A DNA stretch of 64,000 bases from Hungatella effluvii (GTDB lineage Bacteria > Bacillota > Clostridia > Lachnospirales > Lachnospiraceae). This document shows, one piece after another, positions 25,692-33,882 of this stretch; position 1 is the first letter of the stretch; every line of letters begins with the position of its first letter. A model generated the notes under the pieces. It was given only the letters and a program-made list of their open reading frames with translations, ran no database searches and was not told the origin of the DNA. Made by a program: the position numbers and the translations under genes. The DNA is taken from NCBI RefSeq assembly GCF_003201875.1, contig NZ_QJKD01000002.1, forward strand, positions 372,001-436,000, in the 5' to 3' direction.

Positions 25692-26531
25692 ATGGAGAAT
25701 TACGATCTTAAAAAAGTCCATGAGGCGAACCTGGCTATTTTGAAGGAAATTGACCGGATTTGCCGGAAATACAGGATAAAGTATGTTCTGGATGCGGGAA
25801 CTCTCTTGGGTGCGGTGCGCCATAAGGGCTTCATCCCGTGGGATGATGATGCGGACGTGGCGTTCACAAGGCCGAATTACGACGCATTTTTGAAGGTGGT
25901 TAAAAGAGAACTGCCGGAGGGAATGACGTTGGTGGAGCCGAAGGACCTGCGGGACGGGAAGGCATTTTTCGATTTTACGGCCAGGATTATCTATGAGAAG
26001 AGCCAGATGCATGAGGATACGGAGGAGATGCAGTATTACGGAGGCAAGCTGAATCACCTTTGGGTGGATTTATTTACAATTGACGAGCTTCCCGCCAACA
26101 AGGCGGCATCCACCTGGACTCTGTTCCTGCACACGGCGATTTACGGACTGGCCATGGGACACCGCTATAAGCTGGACTTCGGAAAGTATGGCGTGATGGG
26201 AAGAATCTGCGTGTGGATACTGTCCACCGTGGGCAGGCTGATTCCCATGAGCGTCATCAGAAAGCTGCAGCATATGGCAGCGGTGAAGGACAGAAAAGGA
26301 AAGAGCCCCCTGCGCTATTACAGCAACTACCAGCCGGATTACCTGTATGTGACGCTTCAGAAGGAGTGGTGCGAGGAGACGGTGGATCTGTCGTTCGAGG
26401 ACACCTTGCTCATGGCGCCCAAGGGATGGCATGAGGTTTTGACCTGGGTCTACGGGGACTATATGACCCCGCCGCCGAAAGAGGAACAGATACCCTCTCA
26501 CTCCAGCATGAAAATAAAAATCATGGATTGA
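25692..26531 (+). CDS. LicD family phosphotransferase
   Basis: A 279-residue LicD-type protein. The defining block, YVLDAGTLLGAVRHKG and then IPWDDDADVAF, is at residues about 35-63, with the acidic cluster that binds metal in the nucleotidyltransferase-like fold. LicD proteins move phosphocholine or other phospho-substituents onto surface glycans and teichoic acids. No membrane segment is obvious. It is the last gene of the polysaccharide locus, 46 bases after rfbH, so it probably decorates the same glycan. The transferred group is unknown. No licA/B/C choline genes are visible. Confidence 0.9.
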   Translation: MENYDLKKVHEANLAILKEIDRICRKYRIKYVLDAGTLLGAVRHKGFIPWDDDADVAFTRPNYDAFLKVVKRELPEGMTLVEPKDLRDGKAFFDFTARIIYEKSQMHEDTEEMQYYGGKLNHLWVDLFTIDELPANKAASTWTLFLHTAIYGLAMGHRYKLDFGKYGVMGRICVWILSTVGRLIPMSVIRKLQHMAAVKDRKGKSPLRYYSNYQPDYLYVTLQKEWCEETVDLSFEDTLLMAPKGWHEVLTWVYGDYMTPPPKEEQIPSHSSMKIKIMD

Positions 26532-26647
26532 TTACTTAATGTCTACTGAGCGTATAGATTGCTGGAAAATATTTCCAATCGGACATTATATCGACCGAAT
26601 TCTACAATTTTTTTAGTTACACTAAAGAAAAAAGGAGGGATTCGGTC

Positions 26648-26887
26648 ATGACGATATGTGAAGCAACCAGTAAGAGGATTGAGCAGCTATGCAGGCAGAA
26701 GCGTCTGACGGGATATTCTCTGACCTTTCAGGCAGGGATGCCGCCATCAACCTTTAAGAGTATTATGAATGGAAAGAGCAAGAACCCCGGAATCTGCAAC
26801 ATTAAAAAAATCGCCGATGGTTTTGGAATGACCATCCGCGAATTCTTTGATTCCGATATATTCAATGATCTGGACCAGGACGATTAA
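26648..26887 (+). CDS. Small XRE-type helix-turn-helix regulator
   Basis: A 79-residue protein that is essentially a single Cro/CI-type HTH domain: RIEQLCRQKRLTGYSLTFQAG, then MPPSTFKSIMNGKSKNPGI as the recognition helix region, then IKKIADGFGMTIREFFD. The tail is acidic. AAAGGAGGGA lies upstream. It is convergent with the BCCT transporter gene, and their stop codons overlap (TAA at 26885-26887 against TAA at 26886-26884). No terminator fits between the two, so their transcripts must overlap. Target genes unknown. Confidence 0.9.
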   Translation: MTICEATSKRIEQLCRQKRLTGYSLTFQAGMPPSTFKSIMNGKSKNPGICNIKKIADGFGMTIREFFDSDIFNDLDQDD

Positions 26888-28461
26888 TTCGCCCTGGTCT
26901 TTTCTTTTTCGATTTTATTTCCAGGTATCTCTCCGCCTTCGCAGTGGTCTAAATATTCCCTCGCATCCTTAAAGAAGCTGAAAAGTATCAACAGAATAAT
27001 GATTCCGATGGGGAATGCCGCGATGATGGATACGGTCTGAAGATTCGCCATCGAGTTCTCTGAGAAAATGAGGGCAATGGGGAACAGCATCAGCAGTATG
27101 GCCCAGAACAGCTTCACGTGCTTATCGGGCTGGGCGTCGGACGGCAGTTCCTTGTAGGAATAGGACGAAGCCACCATGGTAAGGGCATCGAAGGAGGTGG
27201 CATAAAAGGCGATCATGGTGACTGCCAGCAGGATAAGCCCCAGCTTCGCCAGCGGAAGCGTCTCGAAGATGGCCATGATAGTCTGATATAAATCCCCGGT
27301 GGCTGCGTAGATGCCCATGACATCCAGATGTCCCTTCGTCTGCAGCGCCAGGCTGTAGTTGCCGAGTATGATAAAGGAGGTAAATGTTCCCGACAGACCG
27401 AAGCAGTATCCGCCGAGCACCGTCTGGCGGATGGTGCGTCCCTTGCTGATGGTACCGATGAAGAACGGGGTGGCTACGCACCACACCATCCAGTAAGCCC
27501 AGTAGAAGATGGTCCAGTTCTGCGGGAAAGACGAGGTGCGCAGCGCGTCGGTCCATGTGGACATGCCGATGAAATTCTGCACCATGTTGCCGATAGCCGT
27601 AACTCCCGTCTCAATGGTATAGCGGGCCTCTCCGCCGCCGATCAGCACGTAGAGCAGCAGGCCGAAGAAGAGCCAGGTACAGGAGGCCGCCAGCTTGGCG
27701 ATGCCCTTCATACCAAAATAAACGGTGATGGTGTAGACGACACAGATGATGACAAGGATTAAAATTGTCAGCATGTTGGATTCCGGGATTCCGGTCACGC
27801 GGCTGATCGCCATGGAGAGCAGCGGAGTGGCCAGAGAAAATGTGGTAGCTGTCCCTGCCAGCAGTGCGAATACGGCGATCAGGTCGATGACTTTTCCGCC
27901 AATCCCATCCACGTGTTTTCCGAGGATCGGACGGCAGGCCTCAGAATACTTCTGTTTGGTGCGCTTTCTGACGTGAAGCATGAAGCCGAAAGCCACAGCC
28001 AGTACCATATAAAAGCTCCAGGGAATCGGTCCCCAATGGAAGAGGGGATAGGTGGAGGCCCAGTCCTGAAATGTCCCCATGTCTGCAATGTGCGGTTCAT
28101 TGGCATAGAGCACCCACTCGCAGAGCGAGTAGAAGAGAATGTCGGCCGCAAGGCCTGCCGTAAACATCATGGTTCCCCATTTGAAATTGGAGTACTGCGG
28201 CTTCTCTATATTTCCCAGCTTAATCTTTCCGTATCTGGAAAATGCCATGTAGAGTGAGCAGAGAAAGACGCCGAGTCCGATCAGTAAGTAGTAGCTGCCG
28301 AATTCATTGCCGAGGAAGAAACGGATCGATGAAAGCACATCGGTCGATTTCTGCGGGAACACCATAAATAAAAGACAGAGTATAAGAACACAGATGAACG
28401 GGACGATGGTCGTAACCCAGTCCAGCTTCTTTATCAAGTATTTTTTTTTATCCTGGTCCAT
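26884..28461 (-). CDS. BCCT family betaine/choline/carnitine transporter
   Basis: A 525-residue, twelve-helix transporter. The BCCT signature is in WTIFYWAYWMVWCVATPFFIG and SKGRTIRQTVLGG at about residues 310-350, with the tryptophan-rich substrate box. These are Na+- or H+-coupled symporters or antiporters for quaternary ammonium compounds, used for osmoprotection or choline/carnitine use. The substrate cannot be assigned. A good minus-strand promoter lies about 50 bases upstream. It overlaps the HTH gene tail to tail by a few bases. A charged C-terminal tail of about 30 residues is present. Confidence 0.94.
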   Translation of the reverse strand: MDQDKKKYLIKKLDWVTTIVPFICVLILCLLFMVFPQKSTDVLSSIRFFLGNEFGSYYLLIGLGVFLCSLYMAFSRYGKIKLGNIEKPQYSNFKWGTMMFTAGLAADILFYSLCEWVLYANEPHIADMGTFQDWASTYPLFHWGPIPWSFYMVLAVAFGFMLHVRKRTKQKYSEACRPILGKHVDGIGGKVIDLIAVFALLAGTATTFSLATPLLSMAISRVTGIPESNMLTILILVIICVVYTITVYFGMKGIAKLAASCTWLFFGLLLYVLIGGGEARYTIETGVTAIGNMVQNFIGMSTWTDALRTSSFPQNWTIFYWAYWMVWCVATPFFIGTISKGRTIRQTVLGGYCFGLSGTFTSFIILGNYSLALQTKGHLDVMGIYAATGDLYQTIMAIFETLPLAKLGLILLAVTMIAFYATSFDALTMVASSYSYKELPSDAQPDKHVKLFWAILLMLFPIALIFSENSMANLQTVSIIAAFPIGIIILLILFSFFKDAREYLDHCEGGEIPGNKIEKEKTRAN

Positions 28462-28512
28462 GATAGTACCTCCTAAATGTTCAAAAAAGTAAAAATAAAT
28501 TTGATATTGAAC

Positions 28513-28541
28513 ATAATACCATGGTTATCCAGAAAATGCAA
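28513..28541 (-). promoter_or_regulatory. Sigma-A promoter for the BCCT gene
   Basis: On the minus strand, TTGCAT (28541-28536), a 17-base spacer, then TATTAT (28518-28513). It is about 50 bases upstream of the start codon. Confidence 0.7.
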
Positions 28542-28647
28542 GAATTAATTGTGAAGATTTTCTGACTTTTTTCCAAAACCACTACAAAAATGAAGCCGCA
28601 TCCGATATAATAGCCTCGTGCAGAAAAAAGGAGGACTGAAATTGATC

Positions 28648-29229
28648 ATGAAGAAAAAAGTGTTAATTATATGTGGAATTACGGCGATGCTGCTGGCTGG
28701 CTGTACCAAAAGCAATATTGTGACAGGAGGGCCTGCGGAGCCGGTATTTGAAACTCAGGAAGGGATTGTGCTGGACTGGGGACAGATCGGAGATGATCTG
28801 GATGAGGAGTACTTAAATAACGAGGATTACCCGAAGGCGGTGAGCGTCAATTACAGCGTGGATCCGGATAAGAAGACCATCGATTTAACGCTGATGATGA
28901 ACGCGGGAGCCACCCCGGAGGAGGCCGTGGCCTTTGCGAATGCGGTTGTGAGAACGATCAACGATGAGGCAGCAGTACAGGACTTCTCCATTGAGACCTC
29001 TACCGAGGATTCCTATGGCGGATTCTTCCAGGACTATACGCTTAATCTTATTGTTATGCCGGACGGCATGATGACGGATAAGTCCGTATGGCTGGTGAAT
29101 ATGACGATCCCGGCCGGTTCCAACGAGGCTATTGTGCCGGTAGAAGGCGCGAAGGTTATGGAGCCGACGTCTGCAGAAGAGGACATGGGCGAAGAAGTGG
29201 AAGACAGCGGTGAGGAAAGCCAGGAATAA
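28648..29229 (+). CDS. Secreted lipoprotein, unknown function
   Basis: A 193-residue protein with a lipoprotein signal: KKK, a hydrophobic core, then LLAG-C19 as the lipobox. It would be lipidated and anchored to the outer face of the membrane. The mature part is acidic, with a conserved-looking core (YSVDPDKKTIDLTLMMNAGA, then EAVAFANAVVRTINDEAA) and an acidic EEDMGEEVEDSGEE tail. ATG 28648 is given. A TTG at 28642 is 7 bases after GGAGG and may be the true start. TATAAT at 28606 is a possible -10. A strong terminator follows. I do not recognise a family. Confidence 0.82.
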   Translation: MKKKVLIICGITAMLLAGCTKSNIVTGGPAEPVFETQEGIVLDWGQIGDDLDEEYLNNEDYPKAVSVNYSVDPDKKTIDLTLMMNAGATPEEAVAFANAVVRTINDEAAVQDFSIETSTEDSYGGFFQDYTLNLIVMPDGMMTDKSVWLVNMTIPAGSNEAIVPVEGAKVMEPTSAEEDMGEEVEDSGEESQE

Positions 29230-29262
29230 TCGATTTACCGAGACCGCGCAGATACGAGAAAC

Positions 29263-29305
29263 AAAAGGTGCAGCAGCGAATTCCCTATTCGCGTCTGCAC
29301 CTTTT
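29263..29305. terminator. Strong bidirectional terminator
   Basis: AAAAGGTGCAG at 29263-29273 pairs with CTGCACCTTTT at 29295-29305, with an inner GCGAAT/ATTCGC stem. A-run and T-run flank it, so it can stop both strands. It ends the lipoprotein gene. Confidence 0.92.
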
Positions 29306-29322
29306 AACATCCTGAGAATCCC

Positions 29323-29483
29323 AGAGCGTGTTTGAAAATTCATTCCCGCCATCTGCCCGCCCCACTTCGCGGCATATTTGCCCCAATTCAGTCAGCGTAG
29401 CCCACTACGCCTCCTTCATCGGGGTCAAATCTCCCACAAAGTGTGACGCACAGCTGACGGAAAGCAATTTTCAAACGCGCTCT
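29323..29483. mobile_element. 161-bp palindromic miniature element (MITE-like), family B
   Basis: Terminal inverted repeats: AGAGCGTGTTTGAAAATT (29323-29340) and its near-exact reverse complement at 29466-29483 (17 of 18). The interior is an imperfect palindrome, centred on GCGTAG-CCCA-CTACGC at 29395-29410. No coding capacity and no clear target duplication. Its right end overlaps the TAG stop (29484-29482) of the phospholipase gene. A 40-bp partial copy is at 35545. Confidence 0.82.
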
Positions 29484-30459
29484 AAGATACTGCCAGGCCG
29501 CTGTGGTAGGAGTAGTTGCCCAGTTCCTTTAACAGCGCTCCATGGTCCTGATGAGAGAGCGGGGTGGTTGATATCAGCTCTTCATTAAATAAGTAGAATA
29601 CGTCGCTGCATTTCCGCATGGACTGGTGGAAGAGATCCGGGAACGATGCCTGGGAAGCCAGACGTTTATCCCATGGATTACACCAGGTCTCGTGATCTAA
29701 GTTCATGGCTCTGACCGGATCCGGCGGTATGTCGGTTACCAGCTTTTTAGAAGCGATGGGATTCTTCAAAAGCAGATTTTCCACCACGGCGATGCTGTTT
29801 CTTTTGCGGCTCCTGGGATCGGCCAGTGTGCGGCAGCCGATGCGCATGGCCAGAATGGAGCGGGATACCATCCGGGGCGTTACGCGGAAATTGTTCCGGT
29901 AGTTGATCGGATAGTAGGCTTCATTGATGCAGGACGAGAGGAAACCGGAGATAAACTGCGTCTCCAGTCCGTTTAAACAGATCGTGGCCGCCTGGTTAAA
30001 CTGGGACGGCTTTTTCTTTTTATATTTCATAAGAAGAAGGGCGTCGATGTCATTCTCCAGCGTGGCATGAAGGCCATGGTAATAATTGCCGGAATTCTTA
30101 ATGTCGTATTCGATCCGCCCATACACGTAGGGATGGCAGATGGAATCCGCAACGTAGTGACAGAAATAGCCGCTTAAGTAGGAGATGGCCTGCTCTCGCT
30201 GCTGCTTCGACTCGATGGTGGCCAGGTGGTTTAAGCATACGGCGAAAAAGGTGCTCACGTGGTTCTCGTGCATGTAGGAACCTACGTTTCGGTAGTCACG
30301 GTGGCGCAGGATCGGAATGTTGTAGAAAAACATATCGGGGCCCTGCAGCCCTAACTGATAAAGCCAGCGGTACTTGGAGATAATTCTTCTTAACTGGTTG
30401 TTCGGAAGATCGTTGTATGCTTTGACGCCGAGTAGATAATGGGTGGTAAATCCGGGCAT
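29482..30459 (-). CDS. Zinc-dependent phospholipase C family protein
   Basis: A 325-residue protein of the Zn-dependent PLC family: MPGFTTHYLLG at the N terminus, GLQGPDMFFYNIP near residue 40, HRDYRNVGSYMHE near 55-65, and YLSGYFCHYVADSICHPYVYG near 95-115. These supply the His and Asp metal ligands of the zinc site. There is no signal peptide, unlike secreted alpha-toxin-like enzymes, so this is the cytoplasmic type common in Clostridia. Its substrate is unknown. The stop codon falls at the end of palindromic element B. A possible extended -10 promoter (TGGTATAAT) is on the minus strand near 30587-30595. Confidence 0.88.
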   Translation of the reverse strand: MPGFTTHYLLGVKAYNDLPNNQLRRIISKYRWLYQLGLQGPDMFFYNIPILRHRDYRNVGSYMHENHVSTFFAVCLNHLATIESKQQREQAISYLSGYFCHYVADSICHPYVYGRIEYDIKNSGNYYHGLHATLENDIDALLLMKYKKKKPSQFNQAATICLNGLETQFISGFLSSCINEAYYPINYRNNFRVTPRMVSRSILAMRIGCRTLADPRSRKRNSIAVVENLLLKNPIASKKLVTDIPPDPVRAMNLDHETWCNPWDKRLASQASFPDLFHQSMRKCSDVFYLFNEELISTTPLSHQDHGALLKELGNYSYHSGLAVS

Positions 30460-30778
30460 TTGATCACCTCTTGATGGAGTATTTTGGGGACAGTCAGCGA
30501 TAACCGGTGAGTGAATCGAAGGGACTGACGATCCCGGGCAGAGAAGCTGAAACGCAGACGTTCCGGCCGCCCTGGCCTATACGCACATTATACCACATCC
30601 CGCCTCGCATGGTGTAATATATAGTGTGATTTTTAATGGAAATTTTATTCCTGTTTATTTTTTATTCTTATATTCCGTGCTCTCTGCCTGGAAAGCGAAA
30701 GAAATCAGGGGAAACAGGTGCTCACTCGGCAGTATTGTGATAATATTACCTTTGAATAAGAGAAAGGGGTGTGAGACC
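30460..30778. other. Divergent intergenic region
   Basis: No gene is supported in these 319 bases between the phospholipase and the deacetylase. On the minus strand TGGTATAAT (30595-30587) is a plausible extended -10 for the phospholipase gene, with only a weak -35. The frame open from 30626 into the deacetylase has no ribosome binding site and reads like an AT-rich leader, so it is not taken as coding. Confidence 0.55.
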
Positions 30779-31501
30779 ATGTTTCATGGAAAAATGAAGG
30801 CACTGACCTTCAGCTACGATGATGGCGTGACGCAGGACAGGAGGCTGGTGGAGCTGTTTGACCGCTACGGGCTAAAGGCAACATTTAACATTAATTCGGA
30901 ACTGCTGGGAAAACCCGGTACCCTGTGGCGGGAAAATATGTGGGTAGATCACAATAAGATCCGGCCGGAGGAGATCGGTGAGCTTTACAGGAATCACGAG
31001 GTGGCTGTGCATACACTGACCCATCCGCATTTGACGGAGCTGGAAGAACCGGAGATCATCCGTCAGGTGGAGGAGGACCGGATAAACCTGGAGCGTCTGA
31101 CCGGAAAGGCGGTTGTGGGAATGGCCTACCCTGGCGGCGGGATCAACAACGATGAGCGGGTGGCGTCAGTCATAAGGAATCACACGGCCATGAAATATGC
31201 CAGAACCATCACCTCCTGCTGCCACTTTGATGTGCAGCAGGACCTGCACCGGTTTCAGCCATCCGTTTATCATATCGAGTTTGAACGGATGACAGAGCTG
31301 GGAGAGGCGTTCCTGAAATTACAGCCGGATACGCCGCAGATATACTATATCTGGGGACACAGCTACGAGTTTGACTACCATGACACATGGGGAAAATTCG
31401 AGGAATTCTGCCAGATGATGAGCGGCCGGGATGATATTTTTTACGGGACAAATTGTGAGGTTCTGCTGTCTGGTGTAACCGACAGCCTGTACCATGCATA
31501 G
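30779..31501 (+). CDS. Polysaccharide deacetylase (NodB homology) family protein
   Basis: A 240-residue protein with the NodB fold (carbohydrate esterase 4). Motif 1 is ALTFSYDDGVTQD near residue 10, with Asp-Asp for metal and base. Motif 2 is AVHTLTHPHLTE near residue 80, the HxxxH metal pair. Then VVGMAYPGG near 118 is motif 3. There is no signal peptide, so it acts in the cytosol or is a divergent member. ATG 30779 follows AGAAAGGGG. Upstream in-frame residues are not counted. The substrate could be an N-acetylated sugar. The gene appears to stand alone. Confidence 0.9.
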   Translation: MFHGKMKALTFSYDDGVTQDRRLVELFDRYGLKATFNINSELLGKPGTLWRENMWVDHNKIRPEEIGELYRNHEVAVHTLTHPHLTELEEPEIIRQVEEDRINLERLTGKAVVGMAYPGGGINNDERVASVIRNHTAMKYARTITSCCHFDVQQDLHRFQPSVYHIEFERMTELGEAFLKLQPDTPQIYYIWGHSYEFDYHDTWGKFEEFCQMMSGRDDIFYGTNCEVLLSGVTDSLYHA

Positions 31502-31552
31502 AACGTTGTCTCTCCGAATAAGTCTTAATAAAAGCAATTTGGAGCGGCATTG

Positions 31553-32935
31553 ATGATACATAGAATTCATGAGCTTGTCTGGGGGCCATGGCTGCTGGTC
31601 CTGTTTCTGGGAATCGGCATTGTCTACACGGTGAAGTCCGGTTTTTTCCAGATTCGAAGGCTGCCGTACTGGTGGAAGATGACCATCGGCAGCATACGGG
31701 AAGAGGAACTGGAAGAGGAAGGCGCCGTGACGAAGTTCCAGACGGCCTGTACGGCCCTGGCGGCTACCATCGGGACCGGAAATATCGTGGGAGTGGCGAC
31801 CGCGCTCACCGCAGGGGGGCCGGGAGCGCTCTTTTGGATGTGGGTGTCCGCCGCCATCGGCATGATGACAGGCTATGCGGAGACCATGCTTGGTATCCGC
31901 TACCGTTACCGGGATAAGAAGGGCAAATGGATCTGCGGTCCCATGGTTTACCTGGAGCGCGGAATGCATATGCCGTGGCTGGGAATGCTGTACAGCTTCT
32001 TCTGTGTCATGGTGTCTCTGGGTATGGGGAGTATGGTGCAGTCCAATTCCATCGCGGAAACCTTCCAATATACGTTTGGGAGCCGCCCGGAGGTGGTGGG
32101 AGTAATTCTGACCGGCATCGTCTTTCTCGTGATTTTTGGCGGAATCGGCCGGATCGCCATGGTTTCCGAACGGCTGGTTCCCATTTCAGCCGGGATTTAC
32201 ATGCTGTTTTCCATGGTGGTCATCATGTCGTGCTACGACCAGATTCCCGCCATTTTCGCCTCGATTTTTCACGATGCGCTGAAGCCTGGTGCGGCTGTAT
32301 CCGGGGCTGCGGGATATGGAATCTCCAGGAGCCTTCAGTATGGCATGTCCAGAGGCGTGTTCTCCAATGAGGCCGGACTGGGCAGCATGGCCATTCTGCA
32401 TGGAGCGGCTGAGGAGACGACGCCGGAGCAGCAGGGCATGTGGGCCATGTTCGAGGTGTTCTTCGATACCATTTTGATCTGTACCATGACGGCCCTTGTC
32501 ATCCTGTGCATGACCGGTGGAGACGCGGCAGGCTCCGGATATGATGGAGCGGCTCTCACGGCCTACTGTTTTTCCAAGCGGCTGGGCGGCCTGGGAGAGT
32601 ACCTTGTGTCGGCAGCGATGATGCTGTTCGCATTTGCCACCATTATCGCCTGGTATTATCTGGGACGGCAGGCGTCGGCCTATCTGGCCGAACGGCTGAA
32701 GGAGCACGGCCATTTCCTGCTTCTCTCCAGGATTCTGCGGGGAAAGGCGTATACGTTCCTCTATCTGGGCGCGGTGTTCTTAGGCTGTGTGGCCAGACTG
32801 GAAACGGTGTGGGAGCTGTCTGATATCTGGAACGGCCTGATGGCGCTGCCCAATATTGCGGCTTTAATCTTTTTAATGAAGGAAGTAACCTTTCCCAAGG
32901 GAAAAGAGGGGGAAATACAGACTGGAAAAAACTGA
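31553..32935 (+). CDS. AGCS family alanine/glycine:cation symporter
   Basis: A 460-residue membrane protein with about ten to eleven helices. The family signature is clear: TACTALAATIGTGNIVGVATAL at residues about 65-85 and GGPGALFWMWVSAAIGM, plus SRGVFSNEAGLGSMAILHG near 265. AGCS carriers take up alanine or glycine with Na+ or H+. ATG 31553 is 8 bases after GGAG, and a TTG directly before it is less likely. It ends with a strong terminator at 32950. It is 51 bases downstream of the deacetylase, with no evident functional tie. Confidence 0.94.
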   Translation: MIHRIHELVWGPWLLVLFLGIGIVYTVKSGFFQIRRLPYWWKMTIGSIREEELEEEGAVTKFQTACTALAATIGTGNIVGVATALTAGGPGALFWMWVSAAIGMMTGYAETMLGIRYRYRDKKGKWICGPMVYLERGMHMPWLGMLYSFFCVMVSLGMGSMVQSNSIAETFQYTFGSRPEVVGVILTGIVFLVIFGGIGRIAMVSERLVPISAGIYMLFSMVVIMSCYDQIPAIFASIFHDALKPGAAVSGAAGYGISRSLQYGMSRGVFSNEAGLGSMAILHGAAEETTPEQQGMWAMFEVFFDTILICTMTALVILCMTGGDAAGSGYDGAALTAYCFSKRLGGLGEYLVSAAMMLFAFATIIAWYYLGRQASAYLAERLKEHGHFLLLSRILRGKAYTFLYLGAVFLGCVARLETVWELSDIWNGLMALPNIAALIFLMKEVTFPKGKEGEIQTGKN

Positions 32936-32949
32936 TATGGCAGCAGCCG

Positions 32950-32984
32950 AAAAGAGCCTCTCCGCAGCGGAGAGGCTCTTTTTA
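32950..32984 (+). terminator. Strong Rho-independent terminator
   Basis: A long perfect stem, AAAAGAGCCTCTCCGC paired with its reverse complement up to 32982, ending in a T run. It ends the AGCS gene and can also work on the other strand. Confidence 0.93.
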
Positions 32985-33235
32985 AATATTTGTTTGAAAA
33001 AGGGAGGAGAGCTGATAATAAATTATCAGCTCGAGTATTATGAAAAAAATCTTATAAGCTATTTATTTGTTTACAATTAAAGTATATCCACGAATCATGA
33101 AGAAATCATGTTATTTATGTAAAAGGTTTTTGAATGAAATTTAAACAAAATGTGAACAAAAGCCTGACACGACCTGTAATGTGCCTTAACTGGTTTTAAA
33201 TGCGCCGAAAAGAATTGTAAATACTGTCTTCCGTC

Positions 33236-33264
33236 TTGAAAAGCCGGGACAGATTTGGTAAAAT
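33236..33264 (+). promoter_or_regulatory. Sigma-A promoter for the cyclophilin gene
   Basis: TTGAAA (33236-33241), 17-base spacer, TAAAAT (33259-33264). It is 52 bases upstream of the start codon. Confidence 0.72.
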
Positions 33265-33315
33265 ACTTTCAGGTTGTACAGAATGCATGGTACAGAGAAA
33301 GGAAGAAATAATAAT

Positions 33316-33834
33316 ATGAATAATCCGGTTGTTACAATAACCATGGAAAATGGCGATGTCATGAAGGCCGAGCTCTATCCTGAGATTGCTCCGAACACAG
33401 TAAATAATTTTATAAGTCTGGTAAAAAAAGGTTTTTATGACGGACTGATTTTCCACAGAGTCATTAACGGCTTTATGATCCAGGGCGGCTGCCCGGACGG
33501 AAACGGAATGGGAGGCCCGGGATATTCCATTAAGGGTGAGTTCAGCCAGAATGGATTTACCAACGCGTTTAAGCACACCGAGGGCGTGCTGTCCATGGCC
33601 AGAGCCATGAACCCGAACTCCGCAGGCTCCCAGTTCTTTATTATGCACAAGGTTTCCCCGCATCTGGACGGTTCCTACGCGGCATTCGGCAAGATTACCG
33701 AGGGCATGGACATTGTGAATAAGATTGCCGATGTGCGCACAGATTACAACGACCGCCCGATGAAAGAGCAGAAGATTAAATCCATGACAGTGGAAACCTT
33801 CGGCACAGAGTATCCGGAGCCGGAGAAATGCTAA
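33316..33834 (+). CDS. Cyclophilin-type peptidyl-prolyl isomerase
   Basis: A 172-residue cytosolic cyclophilin. Conserved blocks in order: IAPNTVNNFISLVKKGFYDG, IFHRVINGFMIQGG (with the catalytic Arg in FHRV), GYSIKGEF, LSMARAMNPNSAGSQFFIMH (with the QFF active-site core) and YAAFGKITEGMDIV. It speeds proline isomerisation during folding. ATG 33316 has AAAGGAAG upstream, and an earlier in-frame ATG at 33274 is between promoter and ribosome binding site. Immediately after its stop are three near-copies of a 15-base CTAATTAAGAA unit leading into the GNAT gene. Confidence 0.95.
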   Translation: MNNPVVTITMENGDVMKAELYPEIAPNTVNNFISLVKKGFYDGLIFHRVINGFMIQGGCPDGNGMGGPGYSIKGEFSQNGFTNAFKHTEGVLSMARAMNPNSAGSQFFIMHKVSPHLDGSYAAFGKITEGMDIVNKIADVRTDYNDRPMKEQKIKSMTVETFGTEYPEPEKC

Positions 33835-33868
33835 TTAAGAAGTACTAATTAAGAAATGCTAATTAAGA
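33831..33868. repeat. Three near-copies of a 15-base unit
   Basis: The unit (g/a)ctaattaagaa occurs three times, about 15 bases apart, starting in the cyclophilin stop codon and reaching the GNAT ribosome binding site. It is a simple tandem expansion that adds extra TAA stops in frame. Confidence 0.8.
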
Positions 33869-33882
33869 CAGAGGATGATTGT

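Larger units (their letters stand above)
32936..33315. other. Intergenic region before the cyclophilin gene
   Basis: No gene is supported in these 380 bases. They hold the AGCS terminator, a 24-base palindrome at 33009-33032 (GAGCTGATAAT-AA-ATTATCAGCTC, no T run), an AT-rich stretch, and the cyclophilin promoter at 33236-33264. Confidence 0.7.

Noticed and set aside
26557..26580. Hairpin after licD as a terminator
   Set aside because: The stem (GATT/AATC plus GGAAA/TTTCC) is bulged and not followed by T residues.
33351..33868. CRISPR-like array from the repeats after the cyclophilin gene
   Set aside because: Only three 15-base units with no spacers; a simple tandem expansion.
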